From an uncultured Lentisphaeria bacterium (GTDB taxonomy: Bacteria; Verrucomicrobiota; Lentisphaeria; Oligosphaerales; Oligosphaeraceae), in the NCBI GenBank assembly GCA_934661755.1, contig CAKUJM010000005.1, forward strand, positions 1-64,000: a stretch of 64,000 nt of DNA, read 5' to 3'. How positions within the stretch are numbered: position 1 is the first letter of the stretch; each line of letters starts with the position of its first letter. The notes beneath the pieces are model-generated. The model did no database searches. It saw nothing but the letters and a program-made list of their open reading frames with translations, and was not told where the DNA came from. Positions 53,291 through 61,156 of the stretch are shown here, one piece after another. Both the position numbers and the translations under genes were made by a program.

Positions 53291-54412
53291 ATGGCAGACA
53301 AATCGATTGGCACCGAGTCCTTTGCGACTGAGGTGAAAAAGAAGGTCACCAAAAAATTGCGCTGGGCATTCATTGGCACCGGCGGCATCTCCGGGACCCA
53401 TATCGCCGCGCTGAGGCATATCCCGGAGGTGGAGATTGTCGCCGGATGCGACATCAAGCCCGACCGCCTGGAGTGGTTCAAGCAGCAGCCTGGATGCCAG
53501 AATGCCCGGGTGTACACCGATTACAACGAGATGCTCAAGGCGGAAAAGAAGAACCTCGACGCCGTCGATGTCTGCACGCCGAACGGAGTGCATTGCCCGG
53601 CGGTGCTGGCGGCGCTCAAGGCCGGCTTCCATGCCTACACCGAAAAGCCGATGGCGATGAATCCGGCGGAGTGCCAGCAGATGTGCGACGCCGCCAAGAA
53701 GGCCAGGAAGCTGCTCGGAGTCGGCTTCCAATACCGCCATCATCCCTCGACTGAGATGTTCATGCGCGCATGCAACGAAGGGCTCATCGGCGACATCATG
53801 TACGTGAAGGTCCACGCCATGCGCCGCCGTGGCGTCCCCAACTGGGGCGTCTTCGGTCAGAAGAAGCTCCAGGGCGGCGGCCCGATGATCGACATCGGGG
53901 TGCACATGATCGAGAGCGCGCACTACGCCATGGGCGAACCCAAGCCGGTGGCCGCCAGCGGCAATACCTGGACCTTCCTTGGCGACAAGAAGAGCAAGGT
54001 GGTCTCTCCATGGCCGAACTGGGACTACAAGACCTACACCGTCGAAGACCTCGCGGTCGGACAGGTGCGCTTCGAAAATGGCGCGCTCATGCAGATCGAG
54101 TCGTCTTTCTGCTCGCATATCGACAAGGACCTCCTGAGCTGGGAGATCATGGGGACCAAGGGCGGCTTCAGCTGGTCGGACCACGAGCTGTATACCGATC
54201 TGGCCGGAACCATGGTCAATGTCACCCCCGGATATCTCCCCGAGGCCAATTTCGAGACCCTCTTCACCGCCAAATTGCAGAATTTTGTCGACGGCATCCT
54301 CAATGGCACGCCGCTGCGGGCGCCGGGCGAGGAAGGCATGGTGGTCCAGAAGATCATCGACGGCATCTACCGGTCCGCCGAAAAACATGGCGCCGAGGTC
54401 AAGATCTGCTGA
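53291..54412 (+). CDS. Gfo/Idh/MocA-family oxidoreductase
   Basis: 373 residues. An N-terminal Rossmann domain (FIGTGGISGTHIAAL) precedes the family signature EKPMAMN with its catalytic lysine; GGGPMIDIGVHMIESAHY supplies the active-site aspartate and histidine. A C-terminal alpha/beta domain follows. These enzymes oxidise or reduce sugar hydroxyls with NAD(P), for example inositols or amino-sugar derivatives. AGGAA lies about 11 nt before the ATG. The 18-residue lysine-rich N-terminal extension is unusual. The substrate is unknown. Confidence 0.93.
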   Translation: MADKSIGTESFATEVKKKVTKKLRWAFIGTGGISGTHIAALRHIPEVEIVAGCDIKPDRLEWFKQQPGCQNARVYTDYNEMLKAEKKNLDAVDVCTPNGVHCPAVLAALKAGFHAYTEKPMAMNPAECQQMCDAAKKARKLLGVGFQYRHHPSTEMFMRACNEGLIGDIMYVKVHAMRRRGVPNWGVFGQKKLQGGGPMIDIGVHMIESAHYAMGEPKPVAASGNTWTFLGDKKSKVVSPWPNWDYKTYTVEDLAVGQVRFENGALMQIESSFCSHIDKDLLSWEIMGTKGGFSWSDHELYTDLAGTMVNVTPGYLPEANFETLFTAKLQNFVDGILNGTPLRAPGEEGMVVQKIIDGIYRSAEKHGAEVKIC

Positions 54413-54511
54413 TCGCGAGCTGCTTTTTTGCGTTGGTGGCGCGGATTTCCCACACCCCGCGCCGCCAACGGCTTTTGTACACCGCACCACCCAAGAGAGG
54501 AGAAGAATGCC

Positions 54512-54850
54512 ATGGCATCGGATACTGTGAAATGCCCGCATTGCGAATGCCGGGTCCGGCTGGATGAAGTCGAAAAGGAAGACGGCATCTGCCCGGAATG
54601 CGGCCAGCTGGTGATGGCCTCCAATCTCGCCTATGATTTCCCCGACGAGTCCGATGACTTCGATGAGATGAATGGCGAATTCGAGGATGACGAGAACGAT
54701 GACGATATCAGCGACGACGAGGATGACGAAAACCCTGACATGCTCGATGAACTCAATGAAGAACTGGAGGTCGACGACCCGGAGATGCAGGCGGAAATGC
54801 CGTCTGGCGGCGCCCGCCGCGGCCGCCCCGGACGCAAGAAGCGCCGGTAG
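54512..54850 (+). CDS. Small zinc-ribbon, acidic and AT-hook-like protein
   Basis: 112 residues in three parts. Residues 8-35 are a zinc ribbon with two CxxC knuckles (CPHC and CPEC). Residues ~42-92 are almost entirely Asp/Glu. The C-terminus is basic, with RRGRPGRKKRR containing the GRP core of an AT-hook. AGAGGAG lies 10 nt before the ATG. No family is recognised. The build suggests a nucleic-acid- or chromatin-associated protein, or an RNA polymerase/ribosome factor. The next gene is a type IIA topoisomerase B subunit, 91 bp on. Confidence 0.75.
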   Translation: MASDTVKCPHCECRVRLDEVEKEDGICPECGQLVMASNLAYDFPDESDDFDEMNGEFEDDENDDDISDDEDDENPDMLDELNEELEVDDPEMQAEMPSGGARRGRPGRKKRR

Positions 54851-54877
54851 GGACGGCAAATAAGCAAGGACGCCATT

Positions 54878-54932
54878 TACCCTCCGTTCACCCTCCGATT
54901 GCCCTCCGTTTGCCCTCCGTTTACCCTCCGTT
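54878..54932 (+). repeat. 11-bp CCCTCCGTT tandem repeat before the topoisomerase gene
   Basis: Five units of 11 bp of the type TACCCTCCGTT end nine bases before the ATG at 54942. As at 7951, the strand is pyrimidine-rich and leaves no Shine-Dalgarno. Confidence 0.93.
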
Positions 54933-54941
54933 TTCCGCATA

Positions 54942-56831
54942 ATGTCCGATTCCGACGATTTATTCACCTCATCCAATGCCGGCAATTATGATGCGGGTGC
55001 CATCCGCACGCTGGATGCGCGCAGGCACATCCGGATGCGCCCGGGGATGTACATCGGTCAGGTCGGAAATGGCGATCACTTTGCCGATGGCATATACATC
55101 CTGCTCAAGGAGGTGATCGACAACTCGGTGGACGAGTTCACCATGGGGTGCGGCCGGCGGGTGATTGTGACGATAGACGATGACGGCATGGTGGTCTCGC
55201 GCGACTTCGGGCGCGGCATTCCCCTGGACAAATTGCGCGACTGCGTCTCCAAGGAGTTCACCGGCGGCAAATTCAACCCGGATGACGACGGCAGCCAGCG
55301 GGTCTTCAACAGTTCCATCGGCATGAACGGCATTGGCCTGAAGGCCACCAACTTCCTCTCGGAGGAATTTGAGGCCACCAGCTGGCGTGACGGGAAATAC
55401 ATGACAGTGCGGTTTCGCGAGGGCCAGTTCGTCAGCCAGAGCAAAGGCAGCGCGCCGGACGAACCCAACGGCGTGCGCATCCGCTTCCGCCCGTCGCAGC
55501 AGATCTTCCCGGGATTCCATTTCGACCCCAAGATCGTCAAGCGTCGTTTCCAGCACTATGCCTGGCTCAACGCCGGCCTCTCGCTGGAAATCAACGGCGA
55601 GAAATTCTATTCGCGGCGGGGGTTGCTCGACCTGATGGACGACAAGCTGGAAGGCAGTGCGCTCTACGAGGTCATCAGCCATAAGGGCGAAAACCTCTCC
55701 TTTGCCTTCTGCCACACCAACTCCAGCTCGGAGAACTACTACTCCTTCGTCAATACGCAATACACGGCGGATGGCGGCATCCACCTGGCGGCGTTCAAGG
55801 AAGGCGTGGTCAGGGGCATCAACGAGATGGCGCCCAAGGACAAGCAATATGAGCCCGACGACATCCGCGCGGGGCTGTTCGGCGCCATTTCCTGGCGGAT
55901 GAACGACCCGCAGTTCGAGTCGCAGACCAAGAACAAGCTGACCAGCACCGACTGCCGCGGCGCCATCGCCGGCGAGGTCAAGGCCGCCGTGGTGGATTTC
56001 CTCTACCGTCATCCGGATCACAAGGCCGCGATCTTCGACAAGATCGAGAAAAACGCGGCAGTCCGCCGGGAAATCCAGAAGATCAAGAAGGCCAGCAAGG
56101 AGCGTGCGGAACGGTCATCGCTGCGCATCAAGAAGCTGCGCGACTGCAAATACCACTTCAACGAGGCCGGCAGCTACAAGAAGGTGGCGGACAATGACCG
56201 CTGCCAGGAGACGATGATCTTCCTCACCGAGGGCGACTCCGCCGCCGGCTCCGTCGGATCGGCCCGCGACGCCAACACCCAGGCGGTATTCGCATTGCGC
56301 GGCAAGGTCGAAAACTGCTACGGGCTCTCCAAGGCGGCGCTCTTCGAAAACGAGGAGCTCTACGGGATCATGCAGGCGCTGGGCGCCGAAGACAACCTCG
56401 AGGACCTGCGCTACGCCAAGGTGGTGATTGCGACCGACGCCGACAGCGACGGCATGCATATCCGACTGCTGCTGATCACCTTCTTCCTGACCTTCTTCCC
56501 GCAGCTGGTCTCCTCCGAGCATCTCTATGTGCTGGAGACGCCGCTGTTCCGGGTGCGCAGCCGGAAGAACAAGGAAAACACCATCTACTGCTATAACGAG
56601 AAGGAACGCGACGGCGCGGCGCGGAAAATCGGCCGGGATGTCGAAATCACCCGCTTCAAAGGCCTGGGCGAGATCGACCCCGGGGAGTTCGGCCAGTTCA
56701 TCCGGTCGGAGACGATCCGCCTGAAGCTGGTCGCGGTGGACCACGCCCGGGATCTGGACTCGCTGCTGCGTTTCCTCATGGGAAAGAACACCCCGGAACG
56801 CCGGGAGTATATCATGCAGAACCTGGTCTGA
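54942..56831 (+). CDS. Type IIA DNA topoisomerase subunit B (ParE/GyrB family)
   Basis: 629 residues, the length of ParE. The GHKL ATPase domain shows VIDNSVDEF, DFGRGIP and GMNGIGLKATNFLS. The transducer domain contains the switch-lysine region QTKNKLTS. The TOPRIM domain has EGDSAAGS and DADSDGMHIR, followed by FKGLGEIDPGEF. It supplies ATP-driven strand passage for decatenation or supercoiling control. No A subunit lies next to it. The TOPRIM sequence SARDANTQAVFALRGKVEN departs from the usual SAKQGRDRxxQAILPLRGK, so ParE and GyrB cannot be separated with certainty. Confidence 0.93.
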   Translation: MSDSDDLFTSSNAGNYDAGAIRTLDARRHIRMRPGMYIGQVGNGDHFADGIYILLKEVIDNSVDEFTMGCGRRVIVTIDDDGMVVSRDFGRGIPLDKLRDCVSKEFTGGKFNPDDDGSQRVFNSSIGMNGIGLKATNFLSEEFEATSWRDGKYMTVRFREGQFVSQSKGSAPDEPNGVRIRFRPSQQIFPGFHFDPKIVKRRFQHYAWLNAGLSLEINGEKFYSRRGLLDLMDDKLEGSALYEVISHKGENLSFAFCHTNSSSENYYSFVNTQYTADGGIHLAAFKEGVVRGINEMAPKDKQYEPDDIRAGLFGAISWRMNDPQFESQTKNKLTSTDCRGAIAGEVKAAVVDFLYRHPDHKAAIFDKIEKNAAVRREIQKIKKASKERAERSSLRIKKLRDCKYHFNEAGSYKKVADNDRCQETMIFLTEGDSAAGSVGSARDANTQAVFALRGKVENCYGLSKAALFENEELYGIMQALGAEDNLEDLRYAKVVIATDADSDGMHIRLLLITFFLTFFPQLVSSEHLYVLETPLFRVRSRKNKENTIYCYNEKERDGAARKIGRDVEITRFKGLGEIDPGEFGQFIRSETIRLKLVAVDHARDLDSLLRFLMGKNTPERREYIMQNLV

Positions 56832-56984
56832 CGGGAAGAGCCTGTCCTGTCGAAAAAACGGCGGCGGCATGGCACGGCACCACCCCGCGAATCCGCCGGG
56901 AGTATCGCAGCCTTCACGCAAAACCGGCCCGGAGGGGCGCGGAAATGTCATGGAACTGCGGGACAGCACACTGGCTTAAAGAAA

Positions 56985-56992
56985 TTATATTA
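56985..56992 (+). promoter_or_regulatory. TTATATTA element six bases before the obg start (candidate -10)
   Basis: TTATATTA is followed by AGCGC and then ATG at 56998. If it is the -10 element, transcription would start at or next to the ATG and give a leaderless mRNA. No Shine-Dalgarno is present. Confidence 0.5.
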
Positions 56993-56997
56993 AGCGC

Positions 56998-58098
56998 ATG
57001 TTTATCGACAAGACGACAATCAAGGTATGCGCCGGCCATGGGGGGGCGGGCAGCATGAGCTTTCATCGTGCCAAATTTGTCCCGAAGGGCGGGCCTGACG
57101 GCGGCGACGGCGGCAGGGGCGGCGATGTGATCCTGTGCGCCAGCCATTCGGAGTCCAGCCTCATCGACCTGCGTTTCCAGACGACCTGGAAGGCCGAGCG
57201 CGGAGTGGACGGCGCCGGACAGCAGATGAATGGGCGGCGGGGCGCGGACTGCCGCATCAAGGTCCCGATGGGGACGCTGGTGTTTGATGCCGACACCGAC
57301 GTGCTGCTCTGCGACCTCAAGGAAGACGGCCAGGAGTTCGTGGCGGCACGGGGCGGCAAGGGTGGCCTGGGAAATCTGCACTTCGTCTCCTCCACCAACC
57401 GCGCGCCGCGGATCTGCCAGCCGGGACTGCCGGGAGAGGAACGCAGCCTCGAGCTGGAGCTGAAGCTCATTGCGGATGTCGGGCTGGTCGGCTTTCCCAA
57501 CGCCGGCAAATCCACCCTGCTGGGCGCGGTGTCCAAGGCGCATCCCCGGACCGCGCCCTACCCCTTCACCACCCTCCAGGCGAATGTCGGAGTGGTCGAC
57601 ACCGCGGATTACCGCCGGATCACGATCGCGGACATCCCCGGGCTCATTGACGGCGCCCACCGCAATGTCGGGCTGGGCGAGGCCTTCCTGCGCCACATCG
57701 AGCGCTGCCGGCTCTTCTGCTATGTTCTGGACATGGCGGGGGTTGACGGCCGGGACCCGGTCGAGGATCTGTCGGTGCTGCGCCGGGAATTGGAGCTTTA
57801 CGACCCGGGGATGAGCGCCCGGCCGTTCCTGATCGCGGCCAACAAGATCGACCTGCCGGAATCGGATGACAACCTGCGGCGCCTGCGGGAGTCGGAGCCG
57901 CCGGGAACGGTGATTGTGCCGTTGTGTGCGGAACTGCAGGAGGGCACGGCCTCGCTGGTGGAGACCATGCAGCGGATGCTTGACGAGCTGCCGCCGGAGG
58001 ACGAGGCGGCGACACGGCGCATCCTGGCCCGGCATCACCGCACGCTGGCGGAGCCGGATGCGCTCAAGCAGGACGCCTTCTCGGGCTGGGATGGCTGA
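56998..58098 (+). CDS. obg: GTPase Obg/CgtA
   Basis: 366 residues. The glycine-rich Obg domain (1-160) contains FVPKGGPDGGDGGRGGDV and the type-II helices. The G domain follows: G1 GFPNAGKST, G2 YPFTTL, G3 DIPGLIDGA, G4 NKIDLP. A short C-terminal tail replaces the longer E. coli one. It acts in 50S ribosome assembly and stress response. The ATG immediately follows a TTATATTA element and has no Shine-Dalgarno. It overlaps the next gene by 8 bp. Confidence 0.97.
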   Translation: MFIDKTTIKVCAGHGGAGSMSFHRAKFVPKGGPDGGDGGRGGDVILCASHSESSLIDLRFQTTWKAERGVDGAGQQMNGRRGADCRIKVPMGTLVFDADTDVLLCDLKEDGQEFVAARGGKGGLGNLHFVSSTNRAPRICQPGLPGEERSLELELKLIADVGLVGFPNAGKSTLLGAVSKAHPRTAPYPFTTLQANVGVVDTADYRRITIADIPGLIDGAHRNVGLGEAFLRHIERCRLFCYVLDMAGVDGRDPVEDLSVLRRELELYDPGMSARPFLIAANKIDLPESDDNLRRLRESEPPGTVIVPLCAELQEGTASLVETMQRMLDELPPEDEAATRRILARHHRTLAEPDALKQDAFSGWDG

Positions 58099-58579
58099 CG
58101 CGATGAAGGCGCTGAATCTGCAAATCCTGGCGTTCGCCATCACGGCATTGGCGGCGGCGATGATGTCCCTGCTTGCGCAGGCGACCCGCAAATCGCTGCG
58201 GCGCAGCCTGCCCCTGGACGGTCCGGAGGAGTCGCGCCCGGTGGTCAAGCCGGGACTGCTCAACCCGGTCCAGGAGATCCTGCTGGGAATGCTCTTCACC
58301 GTCAGTACGCCGTTCTTCGCCCTGTGGTGCGTGATGGGCACCGGACGGATCAAGGCCGCATTGGCGGTGGCGCTGCTGACTGCGGCATTGACCAGCTACG
58401 GGACCTTCGTCCGCCGCCGCGACGCCCTCGACAGCCTGGGCGGCGCGGTGCGCGAGGCCCCGCGGATCCGCCGGCAGCTGGCCTTCTTCTCTGTGGCGCT
58501 TTTTCTGTTTCTGACTGGCCTGGTGGTCGCCGCCGCGACCTTGGCCAGGCACTTCGGCGCAGCCGCGCCAGCCGCATGA
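58091..58579 (+). CDS. Small membrane protein of unknown function
   Basis: 162 residues from the first in-frame ATG (58091, overlapping obg); a second ATG at 58103 is equally plausible. Three hydrophobic segments (about 10-28, 68-100, 132-152) are separated by basic loops (RKSLRRSL, RRRDALD). It has no recognised family. Its placement between obg and purO in a tightly spaced + strand series supports it as a real gene. Confidence 0.7.
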   Translation: MADAMKALNLQILAFAITALAAAMMSLLAQATRKSLRRSLPLDGPEESRPVVKPGLLNPVQEILLGMLFTVSTPFFALWCVMGTGRIKAALAVALLTAALTSYGTFVRRRDALDSLGGAVREAPRIRRQLAFFSVALFLFLTGLVVAAATLARHFGAAAPAA

Positions 58580-58629
58580 CGCCTTCACCGGCCGCGCGGC
58601 CCACCCCTTGACAGGAGATTTCTGCAATC

Positions 58630-59268
58630 ATGTACGTCGGAAGAATTGTTGCCGTCGGGCGCACCCCGCAGGGGACGGGCGCCGCCATGTACCGGGTGTC
58701 GTCGCGGTCATTCCCCAACCGGATGAGCGTGATCAACCCGCAGACGCATTCGGTGTCGATCGTGCCCAAGCCGGGATTCGAGTCGGACCTGTCCCGCAAT
58801 CCGTATATCGCCTACAACTGCCTGAGACAGGCCAACGGCATGGCCATTGTCTCCAACGGCTCGCAGACGGATCCGGTGACGGAGAAGATCGCCGCCGGGG
58901 TGCCGCCGCGCGACGCCCTGGCCGGCGTGATGCTGGCCATGGACTACGAGCATGACAGCCTGGACACCCCGCGCATCACCGGCGTGGTGACTCCGGATGG
59001 CGCGCACGGATGGCTGGCGATTGTGCGCAAGGACGCGTTGCTGGTGCGTGAATTCGCGCTCAATCCGGGCGAGGCCTACTATGTATGCACCTACGATCGC
59101 AATGACCCCGGCGCCGCCCAGCGCGAGCCGGATTTCACTGCGGCGGATGCGGCGGGGGCCTGCGATTTCATTCTTGGCGGCGGCGTCTTTGCGGAATTTG
59201 AAAAGCCGGTGTCGGCCGCATGCGCGGTCTGGCATGAAGCCGGCGGCTTTGAGGTCTCAATCAAGTAA
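58630..59268 (+). CDS. purO: IMP cyclohydrolase, archaeal PurO type
   Basis: 212 residues. The start YVGRIVAVGRTPQGTGAAMYRVSSRSFPNR matches the PurO family in motif order (GR, YRVSSRSFPNR). PurO closes FAICAR to IMP, the last step of de novo purine synthesis. It does so with a fold unrelated to the C-terminal cyclohydrolase of the bacterial bifunctional PurH. CAGGAGA lies 12 nt before the ATG. Occurrence in a bacterium is less usual. guaB and hpt elsewhere in the window use its product. Confidence 0.85.
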   Translation: MYVGRIVAVGRTPQGTGAAMYRVSSRSFPNRMSVINPQTHSVSIVPKPGFESDLSRNPYIAYNCLRQANGMAIVSNGSQTDPVTEKIAAGVPPRDALAGVMLAMDYEHDSLDTPRITGVVTPDGAHGWLAIVRKDALLVREFALNPGEAYYVCTYDRNDPGAAQREPDFTAADAAGACDFILGGGVFAEFEKPVSAACAVWHEAGGFEVSIK

Positions 59269-59283
59269 CCCCCGGTGGCGCCC

Positions 59284-59742
59284 ATGAACATCAGGAACAT
59301 CATCCGGCTGGCGCAGGTCATGAACGAGCATGGCCTCACGGAAGTGGAGATCAAGGAGGCCGACAGTTCGGTGCGGCTTTCGCGGGCGGTGAATGCGGCT
59401 GCGGCCGCGCCCCACGCCGCCGGCGGCTTCACTGCGGCGCTGACCATCGACCAGGAGGAAAAGGACGGGAACGCCGCGGCGGAGGAGGCCGCAGAGGCCG
59501 CGCCGGACGCCGCCTACATCACCGCGCCGATGCCGGGGACATTCTTTGCCTCGGCGGCGCCGGGCGATGCCCCATACGTCACCGAAGGCTCGGCGGTCAC
59601 CCCCCAGACAGTGGTATGCATTGTCGAGGCCATGAAGGTGATGAACGAGGTCAAGGCCGAGTGTTCGGGCACGATTGCACGGGTGCTCGTCGAAAATGGC
59701 ACGCCGGTGGAATATGGCCAGCGGCTCTTTGAAATCCGCTAG
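59284..59742 (+). CDS. accB: Biotin carboxyl carrier protein of acetyl-CoA carboxylase
   Basis: 152 residues. The C-terminal biotinyl domain carries VEAMKVMNEV with the biotin-accepting lysine, and the N-terminal part is the usual variable helix plus an Ala/Glu-rich linker. It carries CO2 between AccC and AccDA in malonyl-CoA synthesis for fatty acids. Nine G residues between its stop and the accC start (59742-59750) serve as the ribosome-binding region. accC is 12 bp downstream. An in-frame GTG at 59275 is an alternative start. Confidence 0.95.
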   Translation: MNIRNIIRLAQVMNEHGLTEVEIKEADSSVRLSRAVNAAAAAPHAAGGFTAALTIDQEEKDGNAAAEEAAEAAPDAAYITAPMPGTFFASAAPGDAPYVTEGSAVTPQTVVCIVEAMKVMNEVKAECSGTIARVLVENGTPVEYGQRLFEIR

Positions 59743-59754
59743 GGGGGGGGATGC

Positions 59755-61131
59755 ATGGCGCGCAAAGACCCCCTCACCGCGGATGAATTGTCGAAGCACA
59801 AGCTGCTGATTGCCAACCGGGGCGAGATCGCCCTGCGGATCATCAGGGCCTGCCGGGCGCTGCAATTGCCGGACATCCTGGTCTTTTCCGAGGCCGACCG
59901 CGAGTCGCTGCCGGTGAAGATGGCGGACGAGGCGATCTGCATCGGCGCGGCGCCGGCCGCCGAGAGCTACCTGCGGATGGAACGCATCCTCAGCGCCGCG
60001 GTGATCTCCGGGGCGACTGCGATCCATCCCGGCTATGGCTTCCTTTCGGAAAACCACCACTTTGCCCAGATCTGCCAGGACATGGGGATCATCTTCGTCG
60101 GACCCTCGCCGGCGGCCATCGCCCAATTGGGCGACAAGGCGGCGGCGCGCAAGACCATGCTGGAGGTCGGGGTGCCGGTGATCCCCGGCTCGGAGGGCAC
60201 GGTCGGCGACATCCACGAGGCCCTGCAGTGGGCGGAGAAAATCGGCTACCCGGTGATCCTCAAGGCCGCCGCCGGCGGCGGCGGGAAGGGCATGCGGGTG
60301 GCCGCGGACGCCAACCAGCTTTCCAAGGCCTTCCAGACCGCCACTGCGGAGGCGAAGGCGGATTTCGGCAATCCGTCGCTCTATCTGGAAAAATATCTGG
60401 CCATGCCGCGCCATGTCGAGGTCCAGATCATCGCCGACAACTACGGGAAGGTGCTCTGCCTGGGGGAGCGCGACTGCAGCTGGCAGCGCCGCCACCAGAA
60501 GCTCATTGAGGAAAGCCCATGCCCGGTGCTGGGAGAGGAGGTGCGGCAGCAGATGTACGCCGCGGCGGAAAAGGCCGCCCAATCGGTGAAGTACACCGGA
60601 GTCGGGACGGTGGAATTCCTGCTGGAGCCGCAGACCGGCGAATTCTATTTCATGGAGATGAACACGCGGCTGCAGGTGGAGCATCCGGTGACGGAGGCAA
60701 TCTGCGGCATCGACCTGGTGGCGGCGCAGCTGCGGGTGGCGCTGGGCGGGGCGCTGCCCTGGAAGCAGGGCGATGTCGTCCGCCGTGGCCATGCCCTGGA
60801 AATCCGGATCAACGCAGAAGACCCGGAGCACAATTTCGCGCCATTCCCCGGACGGGTGGCCTTCTACCAGCCGCCTGGCGGCCCCGGCGTGCGGGTGGAC
60901 TCGCATCTGTATACCGGCTATGTCATTCCGCCATATTATGACAGCCTGGTCGCCAAGCTGATCGTCAGCGGCCAGGACCGTCAGACCGCGCGATTGCGCG
61001 CCCTGACGGCTCTGGACGAACTGGCCATCGACGGCGTCAAGACCACCCGTGATTTCGCCCGGAAAATCATCGAGAGTCCGGAGTTCATCTCCGGAGACTA
61101 CAACACCGGAACCCTGGAAAAACTGGGATAG
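59755..61131 (+). CDS. accC: Biotin carboxylase of acetyl-CoA carboxylase
   Basis: 458 residues. ATP-grasp enzyme carboxylating the biotin on AccB with bicarbonate. The N-terminus LLIANRGEIALRIIRA, the ATP lid AAAGGGGKGMR, RDCSWQRRHQKLIEE and the metal site MEMNTRLQVEHPVTE are all present. It has no C-terminal carboxyltransferase or biotinyl domain, so it is the dissociated bacterial form. The start follows a G9 run. The first ~15 residues are an extension of the usual start. Confidence 0.97.
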   Translation: MARKDPLTADELSKHKLLIANRGEIALRIIRACRALQLPDILVFSEADRESLPVKMADEAICIGAAPAAESYLRMERILSAAVISGATAIHPGYGFLSENHHFAQICQDMGIIFVGPSPAAIAQLGDKAAARKTMLEVGVPVIPGSEGTVGDIHEALQWAEKIGYPVILKAAAGGGGKGMRVAADANQLSKAFQTATAEAKADFGNPSLYLEKYLAMPRHVEVQIIADNYGKVLCLGERDCSWQRRHQKLIEESPCPVLGEEVRQQMYAAAEKAAQSVKYTGVGTVEFLLEPQTGEFYFMEMNTRLQVEHPVTEAICGIDLVAAQLRVALGGALPWKQGDVVRRGHALEIRINAEDPEHNFAPFPGRVAFYQPPGGPGVRVDSHLYTGYVIPPYYDSLVAKLIVSGQDRQTARLRALTALDELAIDGVKTTRDFARKIIESPEFISGDYNTGTLEKLG

Positions 61132-61156
61132 CCTTGGCGTCAAGGAATCGCGCATC

